This document shows, in pieces, positions 16,801-16,977 of a stretch of DNA of 16,977 bases (positions within the stretch are counted from its first letter, which is position 1; each line of letters begins with the position of its first letter). The translations under genes and the position numbers were made by a program. Location: the NCBI RefSeq assembly GCF_040393045.1, contig NZ_JBEBUX010000092.1, positions 1-16,977 of the forward strand, read 5' to 3'. Below the pieces are notes generated by a model that ran no database searches, was not told the origin of the DNA, and was given only the letters and a program-made list of their open reading frames with translations. Origin of the DNA: Pollutimonas bauzanensis_A. GTDB lineage: Bacteria; Pseudomonadota; Gammaproteobacteria; Burkholderiales; Burkholderiaceae_B.

Positions 16801-16942
16801 TGACCTGTATGGTCGGGTAGTCTACCTGCGGCAAGGCCGACACGGGCAACATGCGGTACGCCAGAATGCCCGCAATCAGCAAGGCAACCATCGACAAGGT
16901 CGTGGCAACAGGCCTGAGAATGAAAAGACGCGACAGATTCAC
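13835..16942 (-). CDS. mdtB: RND multidrug efflux permease, MdtB-like
   Basis: This 1035-residue inner-membrane RND pump subunit is a paralogue of the next gene. It starts with SRLFILRPVATTLSMVALL (TM1), followed by periplasmic porter-domain motifs. The proton-relay pair D401-D402 lies in GFVVDDAIVMIENI (TM4) and LIGIVKKNAIMMIDFAL is in TM10. Near-identical blocks are shared with the MdtC-like protein, for example TMYIVLGVLYESYIHPITIL. It is likely to form a heterotrimer with that protein. The start is GTG at 16942, preceded by AAGGG about six bases upstream and overlapping the stop of the preceding frame (GTGA). The order fusion protein-B-C-outer membrane channel matches mdtABC operons that carry their own channel, as in many betaproteobacteria and pseudomonads. 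Confidence 0.93.
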   Translation of the reverse strand: MNLSRLFILRPVATTLSMVALLIAGILAYRMLPVSALPQVDYPTIQVTTLYPGASPDVMTALVTSPLERQFGQMPGLTQMTSSSSGGSSVITLQFDLDLSLDVAEQEVQASINAASNLLPNDLPAPPIYNKVNPADTPVISLAVTSPTLPLYDVRDLIDVRVAQKLSQISGVGLVSIAGGQRPAVRIQANPQALASHNLTLSSVRTAIVGANVNQPKGNLDGPERSTTINANDQLKSIEDYEQLIVAYENGAPLRLRDVAVARQDAENIRQAAWIGATPAILLNIQRQPGANVIDVVDKVTALLPSLKASLPAGVDVAVATDRTQTIRDSIKHVQVEMLLAIFLVVLVTFVFLRTWTATFIPSVVVPLSLVGTFGIMYLAGFSVNNLTLMALTVATGFVVDDAIVMIENIARHIEKGESAMNAALKGASQIGFTLVSLTLSLIAVLIPLLFMSDVIGRLFREFAITLAVAILLSLVISLTLTPMMCARLLKPESEIKHSRFQRWAGDSMQRLINQYDRGLHWVLAHQRVTLWAAFGTLVFTGVLYAVVPKGFFPQQDTGLIQAISQGPQTVSFSSMAQRQQQAVERILKDPDVTAVSSFIGIDGTNATINTGRMQIALKPSTERSANAQTIIRRLSEDLKSLSDIQVFMQPVQDLTVDDRISRTQYQLTLSEPDHATLLAWTPQLVDALQNLPELEDVVSDLQGDGLQTVLVIDRDAAARLGVSNATIDDALYDAFGQRLISTIFTQSTQYRVVLEVAPQFRQNPQALTQIFVPTTSGTPVPLSSLAQISQRSALLSIERLGQFPATTISFNLAPGVALSDAVEAIHQAQTDLSMPASLELKFQGAAKAFQASLSSTLWLLLAAIATMYIVLGVLYESYIHPITILSTLPSAAIGALLALLLTGADLDMIGVIGIILLIGIVKKNAIMMIDFALDAERQRGLSPRAAIHEAALLRFRPILMTTLAALFSAVPLMLATGSGSELRQPLGLVMVGGLLCSQVLTLFTTPVIYLMFDRIARRVKAYRKPVDTGPEMAP

Positions 16943-16977
16943 AGTACGCCCTTAATGTGGGCCGCGAGCGCCGCGCC
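16939..16977 (-). CDS. C-terminal end of an upstream gene, probably the membrane-fusion protein MdtA
   Basis: From the right edge the minus strand is open and reads GAALAAHIKGVL then TGA, with the stop overlapping the GTG of the mdtB-like gene. Twelve residues are too few to identify by themselves. In MdtABC-type operons the periplasmic adaptor (membrane-fusion protein) is encoded directly upstream of mdtB, so this is the natural candidate; the tight GTGA overlap supports a real coupled gene. Confidence 0.55.
   Translation of the reverse strand, partial: GAALAAHIKGVL

Noticed and set aside
1..16977. CRISPR array, insertion sequence, toxin-antitoxin or phage-defence system
   Set aside because: I saw no regularly spaced repeats, no transposase or recombinase motifs, and no small paired genes. 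The P-loop ATPase belongs to the widespread DUF815 family and sits among housekeeping genes.

Overview
The window looks like chromosome from a betaproteobacterium, most likely of the family Alcaligenaceae (Bordetella, Pusillimonas, Advenella and relatives). This is inferred from several features together: a periplasmic receptor of the Bug/TTT class, which is greatly expanded in that family; a Nudix-ThiE fusion next to a DUF815 ATPase and ispB; moderate-to-high G+C coding DNA; and an MdtABC-type efflux operon with its own outer-membrane channel. No gene gives a species-level identification.

Layout, left to right. Positions 1-1838 (minus) hold the first 612 codons of a large surface autotransporter, with a long signal peptide and Gly/Asn/Thr-rich beta-helix repeats; its barrel end lies outside the window. 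Positions 1839-2864 are about 1 kb of AT-richer DNA with no convincing gene. This stretch contains a cluster of inverted repeats, one of which looks like a rho-independent terminator with no gene in front of it, and a few short open frames that may be relics. A tRNA-Pro(CGG) with its own terminator (2827-2941, minus) follows ispB (2996-3961, minus), the polyprenyl diphosphate synthase for the ubiquinone side chain. Divergent from ispB are a DUF815 P-loop ATPase (4118-4984) and a MutT-type Nudix hydrolase fused to a ThiE/TenI-like domain (5029-6048).

Positions 6075-9148 form a small catabolic or uptake cassette: an IclR-family regulator (minus) divergent from an M20 metallopeptidase resembling carboxypeptidase G2 and a Bug receptor (plus). 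The intergenic region carries three ATATT-N-AATAT palindromes. One lies in the spacer of the predicted iclR promoter and another overlaps its -35 element, which suggests autoregulation and shared control of both sides. The likely logic is that the Bug protein captures a small carboxylated solute, the cytoplasmic M20 enzyme hydrolyses it, and the IclR protein senses it. The membrane TctA/TctB partners are not present here.

Positions 9150-16977 (minus) are an RND multidrug efflux operon. The order of transcription is the last 12 codons of a presumed membrane-fusion protein, an MdtB-like pump subunit, an MdtC-like pump subunit and a NodT/OprM-type outer-membrane lipoprotein. The genes are tightly coupled, with GTGA and ATGA overlaps. 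The Bug gene and the outer-membrane gene end tail to tail with one base between them.

I saw no CRISPR array, insertion sequence or complete novel defence-type system. The most interesting items are the IclR operator cluster, the ThiE-like domain that appears to have lost catalytic residues, and the structured gene-free region beside the tRNA.
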